Origin: Ignavibacteriota bacterium
GTDB taxonomy: Bacteria; Bacteroidota; Ignavibacteria; UBA10030; UBA6906
Reading direction: 5' to 3'
Length of the DNA stretch: 34,403 bases
Assembly: GCA_003162635.1 (NCBI GenBank)
Contig: PMNE01000049.1
Coordinates: 67,806 to 102,208 of the forward strand
The notes beneath the pieces were generated by a model. The model searched no databases. It was not told the DNA's origin and saw only the letters and a list, made by a program, of their open reading frames with translations. Every line of letters begins with the position of its first letter. The stretch's first letter is position 1. The translations under genes were made by a program, and so were the position numbers. Below are positions 1 to 8,562 of this stretch, in pieces.

Positions 1-369
1 TCACTTGTCGTTGTCCTCTTCATCATCTTCGGCTCCTATTCCTTCGTGGAAAGCAACGTGGAATACACCGACATTGCGGGGGCGATGAGGAAGAACAAGA
101 AGGTCCAACTGAAAGGGGCCTGGGCGAAAGAGAAACAGTCGTCGTTTGACGCGGACAAGCGTCAATTCACGTTTTGGCTTGTCGATGACAGCGGGCGGGA
201 ATGCAAGGTGGTCCTCGACGGTGCCGCACCGAACAACTTCGAACTGGCGACCAGCGTCGTGGCAAAGGGACGTTTTACCGAAGAAGGATATTTCCACGCC
301 ACCGAAGTTCTCACGAAATGTCCGTCGAAGTATGAGGCAAAGGCGGAAGAAGTCAAGAAGATAAGTTGA
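1..369 (+). CDS. ccmE: Cytochrome c maturation protein CcmE, 5'-truncated, Cys-type
   Basis: The frame is open from base 1, so the start codon lies outside the window; 122 codons are visible, ending with TGA. The first ~16 residues (LVVVLFIIFGSYSF) are the end of the N-terminal membrane anchor. The rest is the OB-fold haem chaperone domain, which takes haem from CcmC and hands it to CcmF on the outer face of the membrane. The usual haem-ligating motif is His-x-x-x-Tyr after the last strand. Here it reads LTKCPSKYE, with Cys at codon 319-321 and Tyr at 331-333, so this is a CxxxY-type CcmE, a variant known from archaea and some sulfate reducers. The tail after Tyr is short and charged. ccmF follows 141 bases downstream, which supports the call. 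Confidence 0.9.
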   Translation, partial: SLVVVLFIIFGSYSFVESNVEYTDIAGAMRKNKKVQLKGAWAKEKQSSFDADKRQFTFWLVDDSGRECKVVLDGAAPNNFELATSVVAKGRFTEEGYFHATEVLTKCPSKYEAKAEEVKKIS

Positions 370-510
370 CGCTGCATCCTTCGATCCCCTTGAACGGGGA
401 AACAAGGATGGGAGGTTGTTCCCGCAGCCGCGCGTGACCGGAGCGCGGCGGTGGGGGGAGGCACGGGATTCGCGGTCGCCATGACTGTTCCTTTCAATAC
501 GAGGTTCGCT
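370..510 (+). other. ccmE-ccmF intergenic region with stacked hairpins
   Basis: These 141 bases hold several possible stems: CCCC 386-389 with GGGG 396-399; an alternative arm 397-405 with 416-423 (one bulged A); and CCGCGC 428-433 with GCGCGG 443-448. The first two share bases and are mutually exclusive. None is followed by a T-run. They could tune read-through or RNA stability between ccmE and ccmF, but this is inference. Confidence 0.3.
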
Positions 511-2808
511 ATGTTCGGCGGCATTGTAGTGGATATTGCCTTTGTCCTGTGCGTGACCTCGGTGATCAGCTATTTTCAGCATCATCGGCGCGGATCGCCC
601 ACAACGCTTCTTCTCGGGCGACTTTGTTACATCCTCACCGCCATCTCCGTCGCGGGCATCGCGGCGTTCCTCCTTTCGCTCATCCTTACACACCAGTTCC
701 AGTATACGTACGTCTGGAGTTACAGTTCCCGCGAACTCCCCACGCCGCTCCTCATCTCCACGTTCTATGCCGGACAGGAGGGAAGCTTTACGCTCTGGAC
801 CCTCTTCACGGCCGTCATCGGCGTCTTCCTGCTTCGTCACTCGTCAAAGAAGGGGTATGAACCGGAGGTCATGGCCGTTTTCGGCCTTATACAATCGTCC
901 CTCCTCCTGATGCTCATCGTCAAGAGTCCCTTCCTCCGTGTCTGGCAAAGCTGGCCGGGCCAGGTAGCGGAAGGGTTCGCACCGGCAAATGGACGCGGGC
1001 TGAATCCCCTCCTGCAAAACTACTGGATGGTGATCCATCCGCAGGTGCTCTTCAGCGGGTTCTCTGCGATGGGCGTCCCCTACGCGTACGCCGTAGCGGC
1101 TCTTCTGAAGCGCGATTACACGAACTGGATCAGACCCGCGACCCCCTGGATGATTTTTGCCGCCCTCATCCTGGGGACGGGAATCATGATGGGAGGATTC
1201 TGGGCCTATGAGACGCTCGGGTGGGGGGGATATTGGGGGTGGGATCCTGTGGAGAATTCTTCGCTTGTCCCTTGGCTCTTCTGCATTGCCACCATCCACA
1301 CGACGCTCTCCCAGCGGAAGACCGGAAGATTTGTCAAGACGAACCTCATCCTCGCGATGTTCTGCTTCCTCATGGTGCTCTATTCGACGTTTCTGACCCG
1401 TAGCGGCGTCCTCGGTGACACATCGGTGCATTCGTTCGTGGATCCCGGCATGTGGACATACTGGATGCTCATCGGCTTGCTGGTGCTGTTCGGCGGCATT
1501 GGCGGCGGACTTCTCTTTGCCAGACGGAAGGAGATCCCAAGGCCCGTGAAGGAGCATAGCTACTATTCAAGAGAATTTGCCCTGTTCCTCGGCTCGGCGG
1601 CTGTCGTCGTTGCCGCGATATTTATCGTCGTGGGAACATCCTCGCCGATCGTGACGGAAATCCTCCAGGGCAAAAAGAGCGCCGTCGACACATCGTACTA
1701 TGTCACGACGACGCTGCCCCTCGGCATCGTGATCGCCCTCCTTGCAGGCATAGGGCAATTGCTGTGGTGGACTCGCACACAGAAGGGGAACGTGTGGAAA
1801 GCCGTCCGCACGCCGGCGCTCCTGGCGGCGTGCGTCACATTGCTCCTGGTGACTGTCGGCGTCCGTGAGCCCGCCATCGTTGTGTTTCTCTTCGCCGCGG
1901 CGTTCGCCCTCTGCGCTAATCTGCAGGTGGGGTGGCGGATCGTGAAGGGGAACCCGAAACTTGCGGGCGGGTCCGTCGCGCATATTGGGCTTGCCATCAT
2001 GTTCTTCGGGTTCGTGGCATCGTCGAAATACGACTCAAAGGAGACGATCTCTCTGACGCAGGGAAAGCCCGTCGAAGCCCTCGGCTATACGTTGACGTAT
2101 TTGGGGTATTCTCCCATTGCAGGGGAGAAGTACGCGTTCCATGTGCAGGTCGACAGGGATGGAAGAAGGTACACTGTGGCGCCCATCATGTTCTACAGCG
2201 GGTACAACGACGGACTCATGCGTAATCCGGATATCGCAAATCTCATCACCCGGGATTTCTACCTTGCCCCATTGTCATTAGAGCAGAAAAGCGAGCAGGC
2301 GGAAGGTCTTTCCAAGCTGGAACTCAAAAGGGGGGAGACGAGGAAGGTCGGGGACCTCGAGGTCACGTTCATGGATTTTGATTTTCCTGTGATGCAGAAG
2401 GCCGCGATGCTGGAAGGGAAGGATGTCCGGATCGGTGCGATCCTGAAAGTAAGGAAAGGAAATGGCACGCCGGTCACCGTCGCTCCCGCGAAGGTATTGC
2501 ACCAGGGGGAATCGCGCGACGAGGCCGCGCGTATGGAAGGGGGATATGAATTTACGATCACCGCGATGCATCCCGACAGGGAAGCGAAGGAGAATTCACG
2601 CGTGGAGATCGGCGTGAAGAATCTCTCGGGAGTCGCTGCGGACGCGACACCCTCGCGGGATATCCTCATCGCAGAAGCCAGCGTCAAGCCCTACATCAAT
2701 CTCGTCTGGTCCGGCGTGATTGTGCTCCTGGTGGGTTTCCTTGTCACGATTGTCCGGCGCTCGCAGGAAGCCGCAATGCCCCCGGAGACCGTCGTTGAGC
2801 AGGCCTGA
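511..2808 (+). CDS. ccmF: Cytochrome c haem lyase subunit CcmF
   Basis: A 765-aa polytopic membrane protein, the haem-handling core of System I cytochrome c maturation; it accepts haem from CcmE and ligates it to apocytochrome CxxCH motifs. The haem-handling WWD signature is clear (WGGYWGWDPVEN, from residue 238). The flanking conserved His regions (VIHPQVLFSG, and TRSGVLGDTSVHSF) supply the known haem ligands. A late periplasmic domain precedes the last membrane helix near the C-terminus. I chose ATG 511 because GAGG at 501-504 sits 6 bases upstream and the protein then begins directly with its first membrane helix. ATG 481 and GTG 451 are in-frame alternatives with poorer spacing. No CcmG or CcmH is visible in this window. 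Confidence 0.95.
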   Translation: MFGGIVVDIAFVLCVTSVISYFQHHRRGSPTTLLLGRLCYILTAISVAGIAAFLLSLILTHQFQYTYVWSYSSRELPTPLLISTFYAGQEGSFTLWTLFTAVIGVFLLRHSSKKGYEPEVMAVFGLIQSSLLLMLIVKSPFLRVWQSWPGQVAEGFAPANGRGLNPLLQNYWMVIHPQVLFSGFSAMGVPYAYAVAALLKRDYTNWIRPATPWMIFAALILGTGIMMGGFWAYETLGWGGYWGWDPVENSSLVPWLFCIATIHTTLSQRKTGRFVKTNLILAMFCFLMVLYSTFLTRSGVLGDTSVHSFVDPGMWTYWMLIGLLVLFGGIGGGLLFARRKEIPRPVKEHSYYSREFALFLGSAAVVVAAIFIVVGTSSPIVTEILQGKKSAVDTSYYVTTTLPLGIVIALLAGIGQLLWWTRTQKGNVWKAVRTPALLAACVTLLLVTVGVREPAIVVFLFAAAFALCANLQVGWRIVKGNPKLAGGSVAHIGLAIMFFGFVASSKYDSKETISLTQGKPVEALGYTLTYLGYSPIAGEKYAFHVQVDRDGRRYTVAPIMFYSGYNDGLMRNPDIANLITRDFYLAPLSLEQKSEQAEGLSKLELKRGETRKVGDLEVTFMDFDFPVMQKAAMLEGKDVRIGAILKVRKGNGTPVTVAPAKVLHQGESRDEAARMEGGYEFTITAMHPDREAKENSRVEIGVKNLSGVAADATPSRDILIAEASVKPYINLVWSGVIVLLVGFLVTIVRRSQEAAMPPETVVEQA

Positions 2809-2818
2809 CAGGCCTCTT
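2797..2818 (+). terminator. Weak hairpin overlapping the ccmF stop codon
   Basis: AGGCC 2801-2805 pairs with GGCCT 2811-2815 around the loop TGACA, which contains the ccmF stop codon; a few further pairs are possible past a bulged C. It lies between convergent genes (ccmF and the DUF2231 gene) but has no T-run, so terminator function is only a possibility. Confidence 0.3.
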
Positions 2819-2851
2819 CGGTTCGAACGCCTATAAGCCGATTTCGGACGT

Positions 2852-3292
2852 TCAATGGAGGACGCCTCCTCCACTTCCTACGCCGACACCAAGGCGATAG
2901 ACCATCTCGCCGCCAAACCACGCTGTTCCCCAGAGCAGCGCAACGCCAACCCACATTCCCGCCAGGTACAGAAATGGATGCCCGGTGGGGATCCGCATGC
3001 GCGCGCCGATCCGCCAGAACAGGAGGATGGCAAAAAGTGCTGTCGAGATGAAGGCAAGCTCCTGGTGGGTTGTCCACATCGACACCGATGCCCCCGCGAT
3101 GTGGACCGATTCTCCGGCCCGCAGGCCCGAAAGGGCAGCCGCCCCCAGCCCGAGCGTCCCAAGGCATTGGGTCCACCAGCCGGCCGAAGAGAGACCGTCG
3201 CTCTTCCTCCAACGCGCCAAACACTCGAAGAGGGCTGCAGCCGACAGGAGGGCGATCGGAAAGTGAACGATGAGGGGGTGGACGTTCGGCAT
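2852..3292 (-). CDS. DUF2231 family integral membrane protein
   Basis: 146 aa with four predicted membrane segments. The N-terminus MPNVHPLIVHFPIALL is the family hallmark of DUF2231 (predicted inner-membrane proteins, function unknown), with the conserved HPLIVHFP histidines. A second conserved patch is WTTHQELAF near the middle, where further His and Glu residues could bind a metal or haem. The last ~10 residues are Gly-rich (GVGVGSGGG). The ATG is only 3 bases beyond the stop of bshB1, so the two are probably co-transcribed and translationally coupled. DUF2231 genes are often found near cytochrome genes, which fits ccmF next door, but no function can be assigned. Confidence 0.82.
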   Translation of the reverse strand: MPNVHPLIVHFPIALLSAAALFECLARWRKSDGLSSAGWWTQCLGTLGLGAAALSGLRAGESVHIAGASVSMWTTHQELAFISTALFAILLFWRIGARMRIPTGHPFLYLAGMWVGVALLWGTAWFGGEMVYRLGVGVGSGGGVLH

Positions 3293-3295
3293 GCT

Positions 3296-4018
3296 TCACC
3301 GGTTGAGGGCGAGGATATCGTCAATGCGCAGGGGCGCAGGTGAAAGGAATGCCTCTCCGTATTTCTTCCCGATGCGATCCCCATAATACTTGAGGCGGGT
3401 GGTGACCATGTCCTGAAAATCCGTCGTCGTCAGGATGGTCTCAGGTTCACTGCTGGAAGGATTGTGAAATTGCGAGCGGTACGCCTGCATCGCTTCCATC
3501 CTCTGCTCGTATTCGGCAGTGACGTCAACGACAAAGCTGGGTACGAACTCAAGCCACTGCATGTAGTGGTAGTATGCGCGGGGACGGAATGCTTTCTGGC
3601 GTTTGCCGCTCGAACGGGTGACGACTTTTTCAAGCCCTGCGGCAAACCACGCCTCGCGGCAGAGCGTATGAGTCCGCTCGTGGTCCGGGTGGCGATCCTC
3701 ACGATACGGGAAAAGCAGGATGTCCGGTCGATACCGGCGAATCACCTTGACGAGTTTCAACCTGTTCTTCATGGAAGGTTCGATGTTCCCATCGGGGATT
3801 CCCAGGTTCTCCCGAACCTCAACCCCCATGATAGCGGCAGCGTGTGCGGCCTCGAGGGCTCTGATCTTGGCGTTGCCCCGGGTCCCGAGCTCCCCCTGCG
3901 TGATATCCAGAACTCCGACGCGGTAGCCGTCCTTGATAATCCTGATGATGGTCCCGCCGCACGACAGCTCGACATCGTCAGGGTGGGCACCGATAGCCAG
4001 AACATCCAGTTTCATCAT
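3296..4018 (-). CDS. bshB1: Bacillithiol biosynthesis deacetylase BshB1 (LmbE/PIG-L family)
   Basis: A 240-aa zinc-dependent N-deacetylase of the LmbE/PIG-L family. It is expected to remove acetate from GlcNAc-malate, the second step of bacillithiol synthesis, in the cytoplasm. The zinc and catalytic motif AHPDDVELSCGG is at residues ~9-20, and the second metal motif HPDHERTH is at mid-protein. The full-length similarity, including the MxAxRSQFxNP-like stretch, points to the BshB1 branch rather than MshB or mycothiol enzymes. ATG 4018 is preceded by GGAG at 8 bases; ATG 4015 is the next codon. Upstream in-frame starts at 4045 and 4105 would add residues not typical of the family. No bshA or bshC is in the window. 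Confidence 0.88.
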   Translation of the reverse strand: MMKLDVLAIGAHPDDVELSCGGTIIRIIKDGYRVGVLDITQGELGTRGNAKIRALEAAHAAAIMGVEVRENLGIPDGNIEPSMKNRLKLVKVIRRYRPDILLFPYREDRHPDHERTHTLCREAWFAAGLEKVVTRSSGKRQKAFRPRAYYHYMQWLEFVPSFVVDVTAEYEQRMEAMQAYRSQFHNPSSSEPETILTTTDFQDMVTTRLKYYGDRIGKKYGEAFLSPAPLRIDDILALNR

Positions 4019-4176
4019 GCTCCGTTCTCCGATGAACTCTTCCATGGGTCCAGGATCGCTCCTGAAAGAACTGATCAATATAATGAGAACAAATCCGGAA
4101 GGCAAAGGTGCTCTTCACGGCGGATTTCGCTATATTGCACCATTCGCCATAGTGAACACCAGACCGTTCGTTCTGC
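4019..4176. promoter_or_regulatory. Divergent promoter region between bshB1 and xseA
   Basis: These 158 bases separate two genes reading away from each other, so both promoters must lie here or inside the genes. TATATTGC at 4131-4138 resembles the Bacteroidota -7 element (TAnnTTTG) for the xseA direction, but a convincing -33 partner is not obvious. The xseA start has no strong ribosome binding site. Confidence 0.35.
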
Positions 4177-5367
4177 ATGCCCACTCCTCAGACCCCGTTC
4201 ACGATCGTTGAGATCACGCGCCGGATCAAGCAGATCCTGGAGGGTGACTTCCCGTCGATTCTCGTCCAGGGCGAGATTTCGAACTTCAAGCACCACTCCT
4301 CGGGTCATCTCTATTTTTCTCTCAAGGACGACGCGGCGCAGCTGTCATGCGTCCTCTGGCGCAGCAGGGTCCCTTCCTTGTCCTTTGTTCCGGAAGACGG
4401 GATGAAGGTTGTGGCCTCCGGGAGGATAACGGTGTACGAACCGCGGGGTGCCTACCAGTTGGATGCGCAGTTTCTGCGCCCTCTGGGAGTGGGAGATCTC
4501 CAGATCGCCTTCGAGAAACTGAAGCAGAAGCTCGCGGCGGAAGGGCTCTTCGACCCGGAGAGGAAGAAACCGCTCCCGGAATTCCCGGAACGGATCGGCC
4601 TGGTCACCTCCCCCACGGGAGCGGTCATCCAGGACATCAAGAACGTGCTCCGGCGCAGGTTCCCTTCTGTCGAAGTCTATCTCCTCCCCGTGCGGGTTCA
4701 GGGAGGAGGCGCCGCCTCAGAAATTGCGAACGCCATTGCCGATTTCAACCGTTTTGGCAGGGTCGACGTCATACTTCTTGCGCGAGGGGGAGGATCAATG
4801 GAAGACCTCTGGGCGTTCAATGAGGAGAGCGTTGCGCGCGCCATCGCCGGGTCAAGAATCCCCGTGGTCAGCGCGGTTGGACATGAGACCGATTTCACCA
4901 TTGCAGACTTTGTGGCAGATATGCGCGCGCCGACCCCCTCGGCGGCGGCCGAGCTGCTGGTCCCCGACCGCCGGGCTCTTCTTGAAACTGTAACGGATTC
5001 TTGGTATCGTATGCGGGAGGCACTTGCGGAGCGCCTGCAAAGAAACCGGGACCGCATCGGGGGAATCCTCGCCAGCCACATTTTTCATAGGCCCATCGAT
5101 CTCCTGCAGCAGCGTTCGCAACGGGTCGACGAACTCCAGCGCACGCTTCTCCGCACGGCGGAACATGCGCTGGCCATGAACATCGCCCGCCACGCGGCGG
5201 CAGCCGGTCGGCTGGCCGGCGTGAATCCGCGGCAGATCCTCAGACGGGGTTATGCAATCGTCCGGAAGAGTGGGGCAGTCGTGAGCGTGCGCAAAGGCGT
5301 TCGCAAGGACGACGCCGTCGACATTGAATTCCAGGACGGCTCCGCACAATCCATCATTACATCCTGA
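4177..5367 (+). CDS. xseA: Exodeoxyribonuclease VII large subunit XseA
   Basis: 396 aa, somewhat shorter than the ~456-aa E. coli protein. It is the catalytic large subunit of exonuclease VII, which degrades single-stranded DNA from either end to oligonucleotides. Residues ~5-100 form the N-terminal OB-fold DNA-binding domain (FTIVEITRRIKQILEGDF, then SFKLKD-like SLKDDAAQLSCVLW). The catalytic domain follows, with the conserved stretches GLVTSPTGAVIQDI, LLARGGGSMEDLWAFNEE and SAVGHETDFTIADFVADMRAPTPSAAAE. The long helical segment near the C-terminus matches the family's coiled coil. xseB follows 5 bases downstream. The ATG is the first in frame and gives the typical family start; the upstream sequence is a divergent promoter region. 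Confidence 0.96.
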   Translation: MPTPQTPFTIVEITRRIKQILEGDFPSILVQGEISNFKHHSSGHLYFSLKDDAAQLSCVLWRSRVPSLSFVPEDGMKVVASGRITVYEPRGAYQLDAQFLRPLGVGDLQIAFEKLKQKLAAEGLFDPERKKPLPEFPERIGLVTSPTGAVIQDIKNVLRRRFPSVEVYLLPVRVQGGGAASEIANAIADFNRFGRVDVILLARGGGSMEDLWAFNEESVARAIAGSRIPVVSAVGHETDFTIADFVADMRAPTPSAAAELLVPDRRALLETVTDSWYRMREALAERLQRNRDRIGGILASHIFHRPIDLLQQRSQRVDELQRTLLRTAEHALAMNIARHAAAAGRLAGVNPRQILRRGYAIVRKSGAVVSVRKGVRKDDAVDIEFQDGSAQSIITS

Positions 5368-5372
5368 ACGAC

Positions 5373-5618
5373 ATGGCAGCGAAGAAGAAAGAGACGATCG
5401 TCCCGCCGACGTTTGAGGATTCGCTCCGGCGACTCGAGTTGATCGTGGAAAAACTGGAGGAGGGGGATGTCCCTCTCGATGATGCCATGAAGCTGTATGA
5501 AGATGGCATCGCAGTATCGCGGTTGTGCGCGGAGAGGCTCGCGAAAGCGGAGCTCACGCTCAAACGTCTGAGCAAAGACGCAGAAGGCAGTTTCACCCTC
5601 CAGGATGAAAAGGAATGA
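5373..5618 (+). CDS. xseB: Exodeoxyribonuclease VII small subunit XseB
   Basis: 81 aa, the normal size for XseB. The family motif FEDSLRRLELIVEKLEEGDVPL is at residues ~11-32, followed by the second helix (AMKLYEDGIAVSRLCAERL). XseB forms a small helical hairpin; several copies bind each XseA to build the exonuclease VII holoenzyme. It starts 5 bases after the xseA stop, and its own stop overlaps the dxs start (ATGA at 5615-5618), so all three are translationally coupled. The N-terminus is Lys-rich (MAAKKKE). Confidence 0.95.
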   Translation: MAAKKKETIVPPTFEDSLRRLELIVEKLEEGDVPLDDAMKLYEDGIAVSRLCAERLAKAELTLKRLSKDAEGSFTLQDEKE

Positions 5619-7525
5619 CGGACCACCGCTATGAGTGCCTGGACAAGGTCAATGTGCCGGCCGACATACGGGCGTTGACAATCCCGGATCTGGAAGTCCT
5701 CTGTGCAGACGTGCGCGATTATCTGATCGAAGTGGTCTCCCAGACGGGTGGTCATTTGGGCGCTGGACTGGGATCCGTCGAACTCGCCGTTGCGCTTCAC
5801 TATGCCTTCAATACGCCGCACGACAAGCTCGTCTGGGACGTCGGCCATCAGGCCTATCCACATAAGATCCTGACGGGCAGGAAAGAGAGGATGCGCACCA
5901 TCCGTCAATTGGGCGGACTGAGCGGATTTCTCAAGCGGGGCGAGAGCGAATTCGACACGTTCGGCGCCGGACATGCGAGCACTGCGATTTCCGCCGCCCT
6001 CGGAATGGTTGCCGCCCGTGAGCTTTCGGGTGAGAAATACCGTGTCATCGCGGTGGTGGGAGATGGCTCGATGACGGGCGGCATGGTGTACGAGGGGATG
6101 AACAACGCGGGGATCATGAAGAAGAACCTGATCGTTGTTCTGAACGATAACAACATGTCGATCGCTCCGAATGTCTGGGCCCTCTCGAATTACTTCACGG
6201 AGTTGATCTCCGCACCGTCGTACAACCAATTGAAGAAGAATGTTTATGAGTTGACGAACAAGTTCGATGTGTGGGGGGACCGGCTGCGGCGCGTTGCCGC
6301 GCGTGTCCAGGAAGGCATCAAGGTGGTGGTGACGCCGGGAATGCTCTTCGAAGCCCTCGGGTTCCGGTATTTCGGCCCGGTCAACGGCCACAATGTGACC
6401 CAGCTCGTCCGGATCTTCAATCAGGTGAAGGATCTGAACGGTCCGATCTTCGTCCACGTGACCACGCAGAAGGGAAAGGGATACGCACCCGCCGAGCAGG
6501 ATGTCCAGCGGCTCCACGGCGTCAATCCGTTCGACAAGACCACGGGACAGTCTCCAAAGAAATCCGAAACCGCTCCCTCCTACACGAAGGTCTTTGGCAA
6601 TGCGATCGTGCAGCTTGCCCGGAAGAATCCGAATCTTGTCGCTGTGACGGCAGCCATGCCCGACGGGACCGGACTCGATTTCCTCCAAAAGGAAATCCCT
6701 TCCCGGTTTTACGACGTCGGGATCGCGGAGCAGCACGGGGTGACGTTCGCGGCGGGATTGGCCACACAGGGAGCGATTCCCGTCGTGGCAATCTATTCCA
6801 CATTTCTTCAGCGGGCGTTCGATCAACTGATTCATGATGTCGCCCTCCAACATCTCCACGTCGTCTTTGCCCTTGACAGGGGCGGACTCGTCGGCGCGGA
6901 CGGGCCCACGCACCACGGGGTGTTCGATCTTAGTTATCTGCGGCTCATCCCCGGCATGGTCGTGATGGCTCCCAAAGACGAGAGCGAGCTGCGCGACATG
7001 CTCTATACTGCGGTGGAGTACCGGGGCGGTCCCATCGCGCTCCGCTATCCACGCGGGAACGGCGTCGGTGTGCCGTTGAAAGAGGATTTCGACCTTATCC
7101 CCCTCGGAAGGGGAGAAACCATCAGGAAGGGGAATGATGTTGCCCTCCTTGGGATTGGGACAATGGTCAATGCTGCATCAGCCGCGTCGGAACTGCTGGC
7201 TGCACGGGGTGTCTCAGCAGAGGTGGTGAGCATGCGTTTCGTGAAACCATTGGACGAGGATATTCTTGGCGACATCGGATCCCGTTTTTCGCGGGTCGTG
7301 ACGCTTGAAGACAACTCTGTTGTCGGTGGTTTCGGCGGCGCCGTCACGGAGTTTTTCTCCGGACGGGAAGGAAACATCCCTCACGTCCTCCGCATCGGCA
7401 TTCCGGACTGTTTCGTGCAACACGGGACGCAGCAGGAACTCCACGCCTCCCTCGGGACGGATGCGGCAGGCATTGCGGCGAACGTCGCACGTTTTGTGGC
7501 GGAGCACCAGGAAAAGGCCTCTTGA
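5615..7525 (+). CDS. dxs: 1-Deoxy-D-xylulose-5-phosphate synthase
   Basis: A 636-aa thiamine-diphosphate enzyme that condenses pyruvate and glyceraldehyde 3-phosphate to DXP, the first step of the MEP isoprenoid pathway and a branch point to thiamine and pyridoxal. The ThDP/Mg motif begins GDGSMTGGMVYEGMNNAG and ends NDNNMSI (residues ~150-185). The early substrate-site motif WDVGHQAYPHKILTGR is intact. The pyrimidine domain holds the catalytic Glu in DVGIAEQHGVTFAAGLA, followed by DRGGLVGADGPTHHG. The C-terminal transketolase domain is complete. The start overlaps the xseB stop by ATGA; the purine-rich stretch right before it is too close for an ideal ribosome binding site, so coupling with xseB is likely. 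xseA-xseB-dxs linkage is also found in other bacteria. Confidence 0.96.
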   Translation: MTDHRYECLDKVNVPADIRALTIPDLEVLCADVRDYLIEVVSQTGGHLGAGLGSVELAVALHYAFNTPHDKLVWDVGHQAYPHKILTGRKERMRTIRQLGGLSGFLKRGESEFDTFGAGHASTAISAALGMVAARELSGEKYRVIAVVGDGSMTGGMVYEGMNNAGIMKKNLIVVLNDNNMSIAPNVWALSNYFTELISAPSYNQLKKNVYELTNKFDVWGDRLRRVAARVQEGIKVVVTPGMLFEALGFRYFGPVNGHNVTQLVRIFNQVKDLNGPIFVHVTTQKGKGYAPAEQDVQRLHGVNPFDKTTGQSPKKSETAPSYTKVFGNAIVQLARKNPNLVAVTAAMPDGTGLDFLQKEIPSRFYDVGIAEQHGVTFAAGLATQGAIPVVAIYSTFLQRAFDQLIHDVALQHLHVVFALDRGGLVGADGPTHHGVFDLSYLRLIPGMVVMAPKDESELRDMLYTAVEYRGGPIALRYPRGNGVGVPLKEDFDLIPLGRGETIRKGNDVALLGIGTMVNAASAASELLAARGVSAEVVSMRFVKPLDEDILGDIGSRFSRVVTLEDNSVVGGFGGAVTEFFSGREGNIPHVLRIGIPDCFVQHGTQQELHASLGTDAAGIAANVARFVAEHQEKAS

Positions 7526-7549
7526 CATCGGGAAGGAACGCGCGGGTCC

Positions 7550-8554
7550 ATGGAAAAAGTACGCATCGGCATGGTAGGTCTCGGATGGGTCGCCCAGGTG
7601 ATCCATCTGCCCATCCTCTCGCACCTTCCTGATGCGGAGATTGTGGCAGTATGCGAGCGCGACAAGGCCAAGGCCCGGTTCGTCGGAGAAAAATTCGGCG
7701 TGAGGCGCACGTACCACGATCTTGACCAGATGCTTGCGAACGAGGGGCTTGATGCCGTGATCGTGACCGCCTCGACCGATGTTCACCACGACGTTGCCAT
7801 CGCGGCGCTCAAGGCGGGCTGCGATGTGCTGGTGGAGAAACCGATTGCCCGCGGCTATGCTGAAGCGCTCGAGATGGTGGAGACCGCGCACGCAATGAAG
7901 AAGAAGCTGATGGTGGGGATGAACCAACGGTTCCGCCCGGATACGATGCTGCTGCGAAGCTTCATCGAAGGGAAGGAGCTCGGAAGGATTCTCTACGCCA
8001 AGTGCGGGTGGTTGCGGAAGCGGACCGGCTACAGCGCGTGGGTGACGCAGAAGGAGAAGGCCGGGGGAGGCGTATTCCTCGACCTGGGAACCCCGATGCT
8101 GGACCTCGCACTCTGGCTCATGGGGTACCCGGAAGTCCGCCGTGTCGGTGCGTCGAATTTCCACCAGAAGACGAAGTCGGTCGAGGATACTTCCCTCGTG
8201 ACCGTGACATTGAAGAACGGCTCAGTGATCACTATCGAAGTGAGCTGGTCGTTGATCATGGACGATGATGTGTACTACTGCTCCGTCGTGGGGACGGAGG
8301 GGACGGCGAGCCTCGATCCGTTGCACGTGAACAAGGAACTCCACGGAAGTCTGGTGAACCTTGCCCCCGCCAGGGTCGATTCGCCGCAGAACCTTTTCCG
8401 GCGATCCTATGAGAACGAACTGAAGCACTTCCTCGGTGCCGTCCGCGGACTGCACCCGGAAATGTCCACGGGCGACGAAGCTCTCCAGCGCATGAAGGTG
8501 GTGGACGCGGTGTATAAGTCCGTCAAGACCGGGAAGGAAGTGGTTTTCTCCTGA
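7550..8554 (+). CDS. Gfo/Idh/MocA family NAD(P)-dependent oxidoreductase
   Basis: 334 aa. The N-terminal Rossmann fold starts at once with RIGMVGLGWVAQVIHLP, the dinucleotide-binding loop of this family. The signature EKPIARGYAEALEMVETA (near residues 95-115) contains the conserved Lys of the catalytic EKP motif. The C-terminal α/β substrate domain includes GGGVFLDLGTPMLDLALWLMG, where a His often replaces the Thr seen here (usual pattern GGGxLxDxGxHxxD). Family members oxidise or reduce sugars, inositols, or bile-pigment-like substrates; the substrate cannot be read from sequence. It lies 24 bases after dxs and 8 bases before the response regulator, so it is probably in the same operon. ATG 7571 is a later in-frame alternative but would cut the first strand. 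Confidence 0.88.
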   Translation: MEKVRIGMVGLGWVAQVIHLPILSHLPDAEIVAVCERDKAKARFVGEKFGVRRTYHDLDQMLANEGLDAVIVTASTDVHHDVAIAALKAGCDVLVEKPIARGYAEALEMVETAHAMKKKLMVGMNQRFRPDTMLLRSFIEGKELGRILYAKCGWLRKRTGYSAWVTQKEKAGGGVFLDLGTPMLDLALWLMGYPEVRRVGASNFHQKTKSVEDTSLVTVTLKNGSVITIEVSWSLIMDDDVYYCSVVGTEGTASLDPLHVNKELHGSLVNLAPARVDSPQNLFRRSYENELKHFLGAVRGLHPEMSTGDEALQRMKVVDAVYKSVKTGKEVVFS

Positions 8555-8562
8555 AAGAGACG

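Noticed and set aside
1-840. Long minus-strand frame opposite ccmE/ccmF
   Set aside because: Its composition is charged and repetitive without family patterns, and it overlaps two convincing genes.
4018-4105. Longer BshB1 N-terminus from 4105
   Set aside because: The added residues do not fit the LmbE family start, and GGAG is placed for 4018.
5357-6916. Long open frame on the minus strand (519 codons)
   Set aside because: It lies opposite xseB/dxs, has no recognisable motifs, and is explained by GC-rich codon use of the real genes. The same applies to the 586-codon minus-strand frame at 10546-12306.
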